Source: Vicinamibacteria bacterium
Lineage (GTDB): Bacteria > Acidobacteriota > Vicinamibacteria > Vicinamibacterales > 2-12-FULL-66-21
Length of the DNA: 8,701 nucleotides
Assembly (NCBI GenBank): GCA_025937075.1
Contig: JAICSD010000164.1
Span: 1 to 8,701, forward strand
Reading direction: 5' to 3'
The translations under genes and the position numbers were made by a program. The notes under the pieces are model-generated. The model saw nothing but the letters and a program-made list of their open reading frames with translations. It made no database searches and was not told the origin of the DNA. Position 1 is the first letter of the stretch. Each line of letters begins with the position of its first letter. Positions 1 to 6,268 of the stretch are shown piece by piece.

Positions 1-123
1 ACGGTCCTCGACGTGGGGCTGTCAACGGTGGAGACGCATCGGGCAAACCTGATGCTGAAGCTGAATCTCCATAACACCGCGGAGATCGTGCTCTACGCGG
101 TGCGCAAGGGCATCATCGTGTAA
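1..123 (+). CDS. LuxR/NarL-family regulator, C-terminal HTH (5' partial)
   Basis: The first 40 codons of frame 1 are the end of a gene that starts outside the window and stops at TAA (121-123). The peptide matches the last part of a LuxR/GerE-type DNA-binding domain: the recognition helix is seen in LSTVETHRANLMLKL, followed by the usual closing helix (TAEIVLYAVRKG) and the terminal Ile-Ile-Val. Response regulators of the NarL/FixJ type end in just this way, so the missing part is probably a receiver domain, but a sensor-less LuxR regulator cannot be excluded. It is the only plus-strand gene here. It converges on the PAS-protein gene and overlaps its stop by 11 bp. It may control the respiratory cluster; that is inference from position only. 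Confidence 0.87.
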   Translation, partial: TVLDVGLSTVETHRANLMLKLNLHNTAEIVLYAVRKGIIV

Positions 124-694
124 CGAGAGCGTTCTCGGTGGCTGCCTCGCGCGCCATCGTGCGGTAGGGCACCAGAAACCACCGCCACAGTGCGCGATCA
201 ATCCCGTCCGCACGCCGTCCAATCAAGTGACACTCGACCAGCGGGTGATCGCGGGGCTGGAGCTGCACGTCGGCTTCCACGCGCGAGACGCCGCGCGCGA
301 TCTGCTCCAGTCGCGCCGAGAACGCGTCGCGATCGGCAACGAACAGGAGGAGAGGGGTGCCCGAGAGGCCGCGTACGCGGCAGCGGAGCAGGAGCGCCGC
401 GTCGCGGTTCGCCTCCTGAATGACGCCGTAGGGATCCGTCAGCACGCATGCAAGCGGGATCTGGTCGAACAGATCGCGCCGCCGCCGGTCGCTTGCCACG
501 GCGTCCGCGCGCAGCCGCTCGCACTCCAGCTCAACGCGGCGGAAGTCTTCGAGCAGCTCGGGGACCTCGGTCACGAGGCGCTGGTGAGCCGCAACGTGGC
601 AGCCGTTCCGCGTGCTGTCGATCCGCAGCCGCTCGCTCCAGTACTCCCACTTCAAGCGTAGGCGTGGCATCCGTAGAGACATACCACAATGCAT
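113..694 (-). CDS. Stand-alone PAS-domain protein
   Basis: A 193-residue soluble protein with no signal peptide or membrane helix. Residues 40-74 are charged and probably helical, possibly a coiled coil. Residues 75-178 look like one PAS sensor domain: FDQIPLACVLTDPYGVIQEAN opens the fold (the Leu-Thr-Asp-x-x-Gly turn and the Asn after it are typical), followed by a Leu-rich helix and a GTPLLLFV strand. No histidine kinase, GGDEF or HTH domain follows, so output must be through a partner; the convergent LuxR-type regulator is the obvious candidate. Its ATG lies 6 nt after the stop of the GlcG-like gene, suggesting cotranscription as the last gene of the operon. Met5 and Met9 are other possible starts and no strong ribosome site separates them. 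The bound ligand or cofactor cannot be told from the sequence. Confidence 0.82.
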   Translation of the reverse strand: MHCGMSLRMPRLRLKWEYWSERLRIDSTRNGCHVAAHQRLVTEVPELLEDFRRVELECERLRADAVASDRRRRDLFDQIPLACVLTDPYGVIQEANRDAALLLRCRVRGLSGTPLLLFVADRDAFSARLEQIARGVSRVEADVQLQPRDHPLVECHLIGRRADGIDRALWRWFLVPYRTMAREAATENALVTR

Positions 695-700
695 GCCCGG

Positions 701-1525
701 TCAGTATCCGGCGGCCTTCGGTTCCTCCCCAACTTTCTTTCCATTTCTCCAGGTATTCGGACACAGCGGATGCGTGAAGATCGATGGTCCGTCCACGCTG
801 CTGAACTGGATGTCGTCGGCGAACTCTCCCTTCTCGGGATCGAGATTCGCCAGGTGGCGAATGCGCTTGGCGATCTCGTGGTCCGCACACGCGGTATCGC
901 CGCTGACGCCCAGGCCGCCCACGCGCGTCTTGTTGCGGTAGAGCGGTACGCCGCCACCGAACGCGATGGAGCCGCCGCAGACTTTGCCGTCCGTCTTGCC
1001 CGAATCCTTCGGCGAGACGATGCAGTCGCGATTGAACGGATTCGGTTCCGCGACGCCCCACAGCGAATGCCCCGGCTGCGTCAGCGTGTAGAGGCGTGCG
1101 GTCGACATCGGTGCCGTGTCTGTACTATAGGCGTTGGCCGTGTACGCCTTCGCCTTCGAAATCGCCTGGCTTCCGGGCCACGCGCTCGAGGGATCATCGG
1201 TCGCCACCGCGGTGGCGCACACCTCACCCTGGCGGTTGACGACCGCCGCCCATTCCATCTTGCCGGACATCAGGCCGCCGGCTTCGGATTCGTTCGGCGC
1301 CTCGCGCAGCCATTTCTTCAGATCGTCGACCGAGGGCAGATCGCTGCACTGCGCTGACGACGCGCCTTGTTTCGGTCCGGCGCTCTGCTCGGCGGCGCCG
1401 CCCGCCTGGCGCTCCGACGCATCGCTCCCCTCGGGCCGGCGCGATTCCACCTTCGAGCACGCGACGAGAAAGCACGCGATCGCGAGCGCTGCGCCCATCC
1501 CTCGCCAGGTCTTCGACGTGATCAT
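701..1525 (-). CDS. GlcG/HbpS-like heme-binding-family lipoprotein
   Basis: A 274-residue protein with a lipoprotein signal (residues 1-22, lipobox LVAC, lipidated Cys23), then a low-complexity Ser/Gly/Ala/Glu linker (about 24-58) and a C-terminal domain resembling the GlcG/HbpS (DUF336, Haem_degrading) family: a helix with AISKAKAYTANAYS (121-134), the GGSIAFGGGVPLYR strand-turn (184-197), and VGGLGVSGD followed by Asp215-His216 (202-216). HbpS of Streptomyces binds heme and senses redox state; the function of most family members is unknown. Six cysteines after the lipid anchor (60, 103, 168, 183, 213, 255) could form disulfides. The start is the ATG forming an ATGA overlap with the coxB stop, preceded by GGAGGGG 5 nt upstream; upstream in-frame starts lie inside coxB. 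Context suggests a role in heme supply, redox sensing or electron transfer for the oxidase. Identity of the fold is fairly sure, role is not. Confidence 0.82.
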   Translation of the reverse strand: MITSKTWRGMGAALAIACFLVACSKVESRRPEGSDASERQAGGAAEQSAGPKQGASSAQCSDLPSVDDLKKWLREAPNESEAGGLMSGKMEWAAVVNRQGEVCATAVATDDPSSAWPGSQAISKAKAYTANAYSTDTAPMSTARLYTLTQPGHSLWGVAEPNPFNRDCIVSPKDSGKTDGKVCGGSIAFGGGVPLYRNKTRVGGLGVSGDTACADHEIAKRIRHLANLDPEKGEFADDIQFSSVDGPSIFTHPLCPNTWRNGKKVGEEPKAAGY

Positions 1526-2544
1526 TGCAACCCCTCCAGATAGGTCACGAGCGCGCGGAGATCCTCTCCCGTGAACGCTGTAATGTTCGGCATCTGCGCG
1601 TTCGGCTTGAGCGACTGCGCGTGCGTCACCCACGCCTCGAGGTACGGGGTCGTGTTCGGATACGCGTTGGCCGCCAGACCCTTGCGGCTTCCGATGTGGG
1701 TCAGGTCAGGCCCGACACGTGCCCGGGCGGGTGTACCTCGAACCGTGTGACAGAGCGCGCACGCGCTGTTCATGAACAGTTGTTGCCCGCGTTCGGCGGC
1801 GGCGCTGGCGGGAACAGCGGCGGGCTGCCGTTCGTGCGCGAGCCACGCGTCGAAATCGGACGGCGCGTCAGCCTGCAGCAGCAGGATCATGTGCGCGTGC
1901 TGCGGCCCGCAGTACTCCGCGCATTCGCCGCGGAACAAGCCGGGTCGATCCGCTTGAAGGCGGATCCGATTGACGAACCCCGGCACGAGATCGACCTTGC
2001 CGTGCAGCCGGGGCACCCAGAAGGAGTGAATGACGTCCCGCGTCTGCAGCTCGATGTCGATTGGCTGGCCGGCAGGAATGTGGATCTCGTTCGCGGTGAT
2101 CAGATGCCCGTGCGTCGCGCCGAGCTTGTACTCGATCTCCCACCACCACTGATGGCCTGTCACGACGATAGCGGGCTCTCCCATGTGCATCTCCGCATCG
2201 CCCATCGGGAACGCGCGGAGCGTGCGGAGCGTCATGACGAAGATCGTGCAGAGGATGATCGCGGGAACCAGAAATCCTCCGATGACAACCCAGCGCTTGT
2301 CGTTCGGCGCATTCCACGGCGCGTGCTCCGCGAGAGTGCCGCGGCGGCGCGCGGCGACCCAGAAGATGAGGACCCACATGATCACGGTCACCGCGCAGAA
2401 CGTGATCAGCACGTACCAACCGAGGTGCGCGAGCGTACGCGCCTCGGGTCCCCCGGGCGCCATGAGCGGCTGCACGCCGCTGCACGACGCGGCGGCCACG
2501 GCCGATCCTGTCAACGCGAGCAGCCATCGCAATCGTCTGCCCAT
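1522..2544 (-). CDS. coxB: Cytochrome c oxidase subunit II fused to cytochrome c (caa3 type)
   Basis: A 340-residue subunit II carrying the binuclear CuA site that takes electrons from cytochrome c and passes them to subunit I. The N-terminus is a probable lipoprotein signal (lipobox AASC, Cys21). Two membrane helices follow (about 40-66 and 85-107). The periplasmic cupredoxin domain has the aromatic WWW patch (133-135) and all CuA ligands: His173, then Cys208-x-Glu210-x-Cys212-x3-His216-x2-Met219. A C-terminal monoheme domain (about 246-340) has CALCH (262-266) and a likely axial Met318, as in caa3 oxidases. The start is chosen because the signal peptide begins there; it lies 4 nt after the upstream cytochrome's stop, without a strong ribosome site, so translational coupling is likely. 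In-frame extension upstream to 2706 would only overlap the cytochrome gene. It is separated from coxA/coxC by the dehydrogenase and two cytochromes, which is unusual. Confidence 0.96.
   Translation of the reverse strand: MGRRLRWLLALTGSAVAAASCSGVQPLMAPGGPEARTLAHLGWYVLITFCAVTVIMWVLIFWVAARRRGTLAEHAPWNAPNDKRWVVIGGFLVPAIILCTIFVMTLRTLRAFPMGDAEMHMGEPAIVVTGHQWWWEIEYKLGATHGHLITANEIHIPAGQPIDIELQTRDVIHSFWVPRLHGKVDLVPGFVNRIRLQADRPGLFRGECAEYCGPQHAHMILLLQADAPSDFDAWLAHERQPAAVPASAAAERGQQLFMNSACALCHTVRGTPARARVGPDLTHIGSRKGLAANAYPNTTPYLEAWVTHAQSLKPNAQMPNITAFTGEDLRALVTYLEGLQ
1531..1537 (-). promoter_or_regulatory. Ribosome binding site of the GlcG-like gene
   Basis: GGAGGGG on the minus strand, 5 nt before the ATG at 1525 and inside the last codons of coxB. 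It fixes the start of the lipoprotein at the ATGA overlap rather than at the GTG at 1633. Confidence 0.7.
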
Positions 2545-2548
2545 GCGA

Positions 2549-3070
2549 TTAGCTCGGGGGCTGCGGTTCGTTCGGCGTCCGCAGCGATTTGACATAGGCC
2601 ACGAGCTTCCAGATCTGATCGTCGGTGAGCTTTGTGCCCCACGCCGGCATTCCGTGAGCACGCCCTTCGGCGATGGTGCTGAAGATCTGCGCGTCGCTGC
2701 TGCCATACAGCCAGTCGGGATCTCGCAGGCTCGGACCCATCCCGCCTCCGGCGCGGCCGCCGTGGCATCCCGAACAGTTCATCCGCACGAACAGCGTTCG
2801 CCCTTCCGTCATCGCGGCGATGTCGCTGGCGTACGGATTCGCCGGGCGGACAGGATTCTCGGGCGCACCCGGTACCGGGCCAACGGGTGTTCGCACCGGT
2901 GGCGGCCCCGCGCTGGCCGCCGCGTCGCCCGGAGGATGGCTGCACGACGCGAGCGCCATGACCAATACGCCCGCCATCGCTCGGATCAACAGGCGGACGG
3001 CGATCGAGCCGGCCGAGCGGAATTGGTCCGCCTTGCCCGCGTGTTCCGCGACCCTAGAATCCGAACACAT
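2549..3070 (-). CDS. Lipoprotein monoheme cytochrome c, probable dehydrogenase-oxidase shuttle
   Basis: A class I c-type cytochrome of up to 173 residues: heme-attachment motif CSGCH (99-103), then GPSL, and a probable axial Met141 in GMPAWG before the closing helix (DDQIWKLVAYVKSL). A lipobox LASC (Cys43) ends a short hydrophobic stretch, and a Pro/Ala/Gly-rich linker (44-78) tethers the heme domain. It sits between the PQQ dehydrogenase and coxB, so it probably accepts electrons from PQQ and hands them to the cytochrome domain or CuA of subunit II. The start is uncertain: the ATG used here overlaps the dehydrogenase stop by 17 bp and has AGGGA upstream; TTG at 2989 or ATG at 2977 would give a shorter, more typical lipoprotein signal. 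It is too divergent in sequence to call it a true XoxG/MxaG. Confidence 0.9.
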   Translation of the reverse strand: MCSDSRVAEHAGKADQFRSAGSIAVRLLIRAMAGVLVMALASCSHPPGDAAASAGPPPVRTPVGPVPGAPENPVRPANPYASDIAAMTEGRTLFVRMNCSGCHGGRAGGGMGPSLRDPDWLYGSSDAQIFSTIAEGRAHGMPAWGTKLTDDQIWKLVAYVKSLRTPNEPQPPS

Positions 3071-4904
3071 AAACCGTATTCCCTGGCGCGGTGTACTTCT
3101 TGATGTCCTTCATGGCGCCGACGACCCCGAGCGCCGCATACGGGTCGTCCGCGGAGACGCTTGGAAACGCGACCGCGCCCATCCAGCCGCCCACGCCGGA
3201 ATACACGGCGACGTACTGTTTGTTGTCGGGACCGAGAAACGTGATCGGATTGCCGACGATTCCGGATCCTGTATGGAACTTCCACAGCTCCGTCCCCGTG
3301 CGCGCGTCGGCCGCCACGAACCAGCCCTCGAGCGTGCCGTAGAACACGAGGTCGCCGCCGGTTGCAAGCACGCCGCTGTACATGGGCAGCACGGCGTCCT
3401 TGACGCCCCACACTTTCCTGGCGTGAGCCACGTCCCACGCCACCAGCTCTCCCTGGTAGCCGCCCGGCCCGGGATACATCTTCACATCCGCTCCGAGATA
3501 CGGCGTGCCCGCGATGTAGTTCGCTTCGATCCCCTCGTAGTCCATGCATGTGTTGTGCGCGGGAATGTAGAGGAGTCCGGTCCGCGGCGAGAATGCGGAC
3601 GGCACGAACTCCTTGGCGCCCGTAGACGAGGGGCAGATGCCGGACGTGACGACCCCGTAGTGCGTCCGCATCTTCGGATCTTCGTTCGGCTTTCCGCTCT
3701 GAAGGTCGAAGCGGCTCGCCCAGTTCACCGGCTGGAATTTCTCCGCCGACAGCAGCTCGCCGCTTTCGCGATCGAGCACGAAGACGAACCCGGTGCGGCC
3801 GGGATGGATCAGCAGCTTGCGCATGCGCCCCTGCCACTCCATGTCGACGAGGACGTTCTCCATGATCTCGTCGTAGTCCCACGCGTCGTGGGCGCTAATC
3901 TGATAGGCCCATCGCGCTTCGCCCGTATCCGGATCGCGCGCGAAGATGGAGCACGACCACTTGTTGTCGCCCGGACGCAGATCCGCGTTCCAGACGCCGG
4001 GATTCCCCGTGCCGTAAAAGAAGGTGTTGGTCTCCGGGTCGTACGACATGTAGCCCCAGACCGTGCCGCCGCCCAGCTTCCATTGATCGCCGCGCCACGA
4101 CGTCACGCCAAGGTCCTGGCCCTTGTCCTTGTCGTAGAACGGATGAAAGTTCGGGCCGATCCTGACGTCGCTGTCCGGACCCTGGTTGTACGCGCGCCAG
4201 ATCTCCTTCCCGCTGTCCACGTCGAGCGCGGCCACGTAGCCGCGCACGCCGAGCTCGCCGCCCGAGTTGCCGACGATGACCTTGTTGCGAACGACGAGCG
4301 GCGCCGCCGTCAGCGTCTCGCCAACGTTGATGTCGCCCACGCGCGTGCGCCAGACCTCCCGTCCGGACGCGGCATCCACCGCGACGACGTTCGCGTCGAG
4401 CAGGCTATAGATGATCTTCCCGTTCGCAAACGCCGCCCCGCGATTGACGGTGTCGCAGCAGGCGATGCCGACGCTGCGGGGATCCGGGTGTGGTTCGAAG
4501 ATCCATTTCACCGCGCCGCCGGGTTTAGTCAGGTCGACGGCGATCAGATTGTTCGGGTATGGCGTGACCACGTACATCGTGTTCTCGATGACGAGCGGCT
4601 GCCCCTCGTGCCCGTGCGGCACGCCGGTGCTCATCGTGGTCAGCGGATGGAGATCTTTCGCGTTGCTCGTGTTGATCAGATTCAGCGGGCTGTAGCGAAG
4701 GTTGCCGTAGTCTCCGGTCGGCATGCGCCATTCGCCGTTGGCGAGCTCCGAGATGACGTGGATGCCGGGGGCCACGCCGGCGGCCGTGCCCTCCGGCGCG
4801 CCCGGACCTGCCGTCCGGCCTTCGCGGCCGCACGCGGCGAGGATCGTCGCGGCGAAGCCCACGAGCATTTTCGAGGTGAAGCGGCGGCGCCGTGGTCGAA
4901 TCAT
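3054..4904 (-). CDS. xoxF: PQQ-dependent alcohol (methanol-type) dehydrogenase, XoxF-like, lipoprotein
   Basis: A 616-residue eight-bladed quinoprotein of the methanol/ethanol family, oxidising an alcohol to the aldehyde in the periplasm with PQQ. Residues 1-24 are a lipoprotein signal (basic n-region, LAAC, Cys25). Visible family marks: the adjacent Cys149-Cys150 pair that forms the disulfide ring over PQQ; metal ligands Glu217 (GGELGVRG) and Asn301 (GNPGVWN); catalytic Asp343 in WDYD; a second Cys423/Cys453 pair; and the C-terminal SGVGGW motif. Spacings Glu-Asn 84 and Asn-Asp 42 equal those I recall for MxaF (177/261/303). Asp345, two after the catalytic Asp, is the residue that marks lanthanide-dependent enzymes, where MxaF has Ala. 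Substrate is unproven: ethanol or a larger alcohol is possible. The symbol is provisional, and the lipid anchor is atypical for XoxF. It begins 7 nt after the upstream cytochrome stop, with GAGGTGA as ribosome site. No PQQ synthesis or xoxJ/xoxG homologue is visible in the window. Confidence 0.93.
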   Translation of the reverse strand: MIRPRRRRFTSKMLVGFAATILAACGREGRTAGPGAPEGTAAGVAPGIHVISELANGEWRMPTGDYGNLRYSPLNLINTSNAKDLHPLTTMSTGVPHGHEGQPLVIENTMYVVTPYPNNLIAVDLTKPGGAVKWIFEPHPDPRSVGIACCDTVNRGAAFANGKIIYSLLDANVVAVDAASGREVWRTRVGDINVGETLTAAPLVVRNKVIVGNSGGELGVRGYVAALDVDSGKEIWRAYNQGPDSDVRIGPNFHPFYDKDKGQDLGVTSWRGDQWKLGGGTVWGYMSYDPETNTFFYGTGNPGVWNADLRPGDNKWSCSIFARDPDTGEARWAYQISAHDAWDYDEIMENVLVDMEWQGRMRKLLIHPGRTGFVFVLDRESGELLSAEKFQPVNWASRFDLQSGKPNEDPKMRTHYGVVTSGICPSSTGAKEFVPSAFSPRTGLLYIPAHNTCMDYEGIEANYIAGTPYLGADVKMYPGPGGYQGELVAWDVAHARKVWGVKDAVLPMYSGVLATGGDLVFYGTLEGWFVAADARTGTELWKFHTGSGIVGNPITFLGPDNKQYVAVYSGVGGWMGAVAFPSVSADDPYAALGVVGAMKDIKKYTAPGNTVYVFGF

Positions 4905-4911
4905 CGCAATC

Positions 4912-4918
4912 TCACCTC
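4912..4918 (-). promoter_or_regulatory. Ribosome binding site of the PQQ dehydrogenase
   Basis: GAGGTGA on the minus strand, 7 nt before the ATG at 4904. Its last three bases are the TGA stop of the upstream cytochrome gene, so ending one gene and starting the next are physically linked. Confidence 0.7.
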
Positions 4919-5292
4919 AACGTGTACAGGTAGGCCGCGGCGTCGCGCGCCTGCTGGTCCGTGAGGCCCAGCGCCGGCATCGCGGTCTTCGGCTCGACGG
5001 ATTCGGGCGAGCGAATCCATCGCACCAGGTTCTCGGGCGTGTTCGGCAGCTCGCCCGCGATGAACGTCCGGCGCGACCACCAGAGCAGCGGGGGCGCGAC
5101 GAGCCCGTTCGCGCCGGTCACGCCGGGAATCGTGTGGCACGCGCCGCAGCCGAACTGCTGGATGACCTGCGCGCCGCGCTGCGCATCGCCGCCGAGGCGG
5201 ACGGAGTAGGCCACAGCCTCCGTGGGATTGTTGCCACGGCAGCCCATCACAGACGTCATGACGCCGATCGCGATCAGCGCCACGCGCCTCAT
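4912..5292 (-). CDS. Small lipoprotein monoheme cytochrome c
   Basis: A 126-residue c-type cytochrome. Residues 1-17 form a lipoprotein signal ending in VMGC (Cys18). The mature part has CGACH (49-53) as the heme-binding motif and Met105 (AMPALG) as the probable sixth ligand, followed by the usual final helix (DQQARDAAAYLYTL). The segment APPLLWWSRR and the RWIRSPESVEP stretch resemble the cytochrome domains fused to subunit II or encoded beside it in caa3-type clusters. The ATG overlaps the stop of the upstream membrane-protein gene as ATGA, with a G-rich GGGCGGG before it; longer in-frame extensions upstream only overlap that gene. It is probably an electron carrier between the dehydrogenase and the oxidase, or a fixed cytochrome subunit of the oxidase. 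Which of the two cytochromes is the direct electron acceptor of the dehydrogenase cannot be decided from sequence. Confidence 0.93.
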   Translation of the reverse strand: MRRVALIAIGVMTSVMGCRGNNPTEAVAYSVRLGGDAQRGAQVIQQFGCGACHTIPGVTGANGLVAPPLLWWSRRTFIAGELPNTPENLVRWIRSPESVEPKTAMPALGLTDQQARDAAAYLYTLR

Positions 5293-5663
5293 CGCACCCG
5301 CCCACACGTGAACAGGAAGGCCGACGACAGGCCCGCCCAGAAAATTCCGAGCGCAAACGCCGAACTGACGAGCACGCTGCCGAGCGCCATGAACTCCACG
5401 CGATCCCACGCTTCGGCATGCACCGGATGCGGCGCATCCGAGGCGCGCCGCCAGGTCCGCAGGCCGGCCCCGATCCCCGTAATCGCAACCAGCAGCGCGG
5501 CCATGCTGATCACCGCGAGCGTGACGCGCACGCTCGCCGGCGCCATCGACGCGCACACGCGCTCGCCGAAGAACCAGCCGAGCAGTCCTTGGACCGTCCA
5601 GGCGAGTGGCGCCGCGACGAGGCCGAACCAGAGCGAGCGCGAGTCGATGCGGGTGGCCATCAT
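5289..5663 (-). CDS. Small three-helix membrane protein of the oxidase operon
   Basis: A 124-residue integral membrane protein with three hydrophobic segments (about residues 12-32, 45-67 and 91-118, counting from the first of two adjacent Met codons). The first helix carries LWFGLVAAPLAWTVQGLLGWFF followed by GERVC. Proteins with a similar Pro-Leu-Ala-Trp helix and a Cys at its periplasmic end occur, as I recall, beside caa3-type oxidase genes, but I cannot name a characterised family. It is joined to coxC upstream and to the cytochrome gene downstream by ATGA overlaps, so it is made together with the oxidase; an accessory subunit or assembly factor is the likely role. The second Met (5660) is the other possible start, and no clear ribosome site precedes either. 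It is too short and lacks the metal motifs for CtaG/Cox11 or SCO. Confidence 0.85.
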   Translation of the reverse strand: MMATRIDSRSLWFGLVAAPLAWTVQGLLGWFFGERVCASMAPASVRVTLAVISMAALLVAITGIGAGLRTWRRASDAPHPVHAEAWDRVEFMALGSVLVSSAFALGIFWAGLSSAFLFTCGRVR

Positions 5664-6268
5664 CGGCTGATGTTCGGAGCGACGTACAGGAGCGCTACGA
5701 TGAGCACCCACACGAGGTCCACGAAATGCCAGTAGAGCGACGCGTTGTGGAGCGAACGGTGAGGCGGCTTCTGCCCTGGCCCAATCTGCGGCAGCACGAG
5801 CACGTAGAGCAGCATGCAGAGGCCGAGCAGCAGGTGTGCCGCGTGAAAGCTCGTGATCGTGTAGAAGATCGAGCCGTACGCGTTGGTCGTCGGCGTCAGC
5901 GTCTTCAGGTGATCGCGATACTCGAGCGTCTGCAGGACGAGAAACCCGATGCCCATCAGGATTGTCGCTCCCATGAAGGCCCTCGCCGTGCCGGTTCGCC
6001 CGTTTTTCTCTGCGCGCTCGCCGAGATGGAGGACCGCGCTGCTCGACAGGAGCACGACGAGCATGACGAGCGCGAGCATCAGCTTCGGCGGTTCCGGCGG
6101 CCACGGTCCGCGCGACGCGTGCGCGAGGTAGGAGTAGCTGAAGAAGAGCATCAGGAAGAGGGCGGCTTCCGTGAGGATGAAGAGCAGCATCCCCCACGTG
6201 CCGCGCCGCTCGTCGGTGACGCCGTGCGGCATCATCACCTGCGCACCCGCGGCGACGAGGGTGGTCAT
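5660..6268 (-). CDS. coxC: Cytochrome c oxidase subunit III
   Basis: A 202-residue subunit III of the short, five-helix bacterial form (helices about 25-47, 63-82, 98-115, 132-157, 178-197). Family marks are the first-helix Glu34 in LTEAALF, the FHAAHLLLG motif (141-149, equivalent to FHGxHV in other members) and the closing YWHFVDLVWVLIVALLY helix (179-195). Subunit III has no redox metal; it stabilises subunit I and its proton uptake. The start is the ATG that overlaps the coxA stop as ATGA, preceded by GGAGAGG 8 nt upstream (6277-6283). An in-frame extension to 6322 would lie within coxA and adds nothing family-like. The order coxA-coxC is normal; what is unusual is that coxB lies three genes further on rather than upstream of coxA. 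Confidence 0.96.
   Translation of the reverse strand: MTTLVAAGAQVMMPHGVTDERRGTWGMLLFILTEAALFLMLFFSYSYLAHASRGPWPPEPPKLMLALVMLVVLLSSSAVLHLGERAEKNGRTGTARAFMGATILMGIGFLVLQTLEYRDHLKTLTPTTNAYGSIFYTITSFHAAHLLLGLCMLLYVLVLPQIGPGQKPPHRSLHNASLYWHFVDLVWVLIVALLYVAPNISR

Noticed and set aside
101..130. A bidirectional terminator between the convergent LuxR-type and PAS genes.
   Set aside because: The two genes overlap by 11 bp and no GC-rich hairpin with a T-run is visible around the junction.
1526..1633. A GTG start at 1633 for the GlcG-like protein.
   Set aside because: The signal peptide and a strong ribosome site place the start at 1525; the extra residues lie inside coxB and have no meaning for export.
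1525..2592. A 355-codon plus-strand open frame opposite coxB.
   Set aside because: It mirrors the subunit II gene, whose copper and heme motifs prove the minus strand; the plus-strand translation is low-complexity Arg/His/Glu-rich without family resemblance.
2673..4964. A 763-codon open frame on the plus strand opposite the PQQ dehydrogenase.
   Set aside because: It runs antisense to an unmistakable dehydrogenase and neighbouring cytochromes. The translation is rich in Arg, His, Ala and Val without any domain, as expected for the complement of a high-GC gene.
5293..5556. An 88-residue N-terminal extension of the small cytochrome.
   Set aside because: It overlaps the three-helix membrane protein in another frame and would bury the lipoprotein signal in the middle of the protein.
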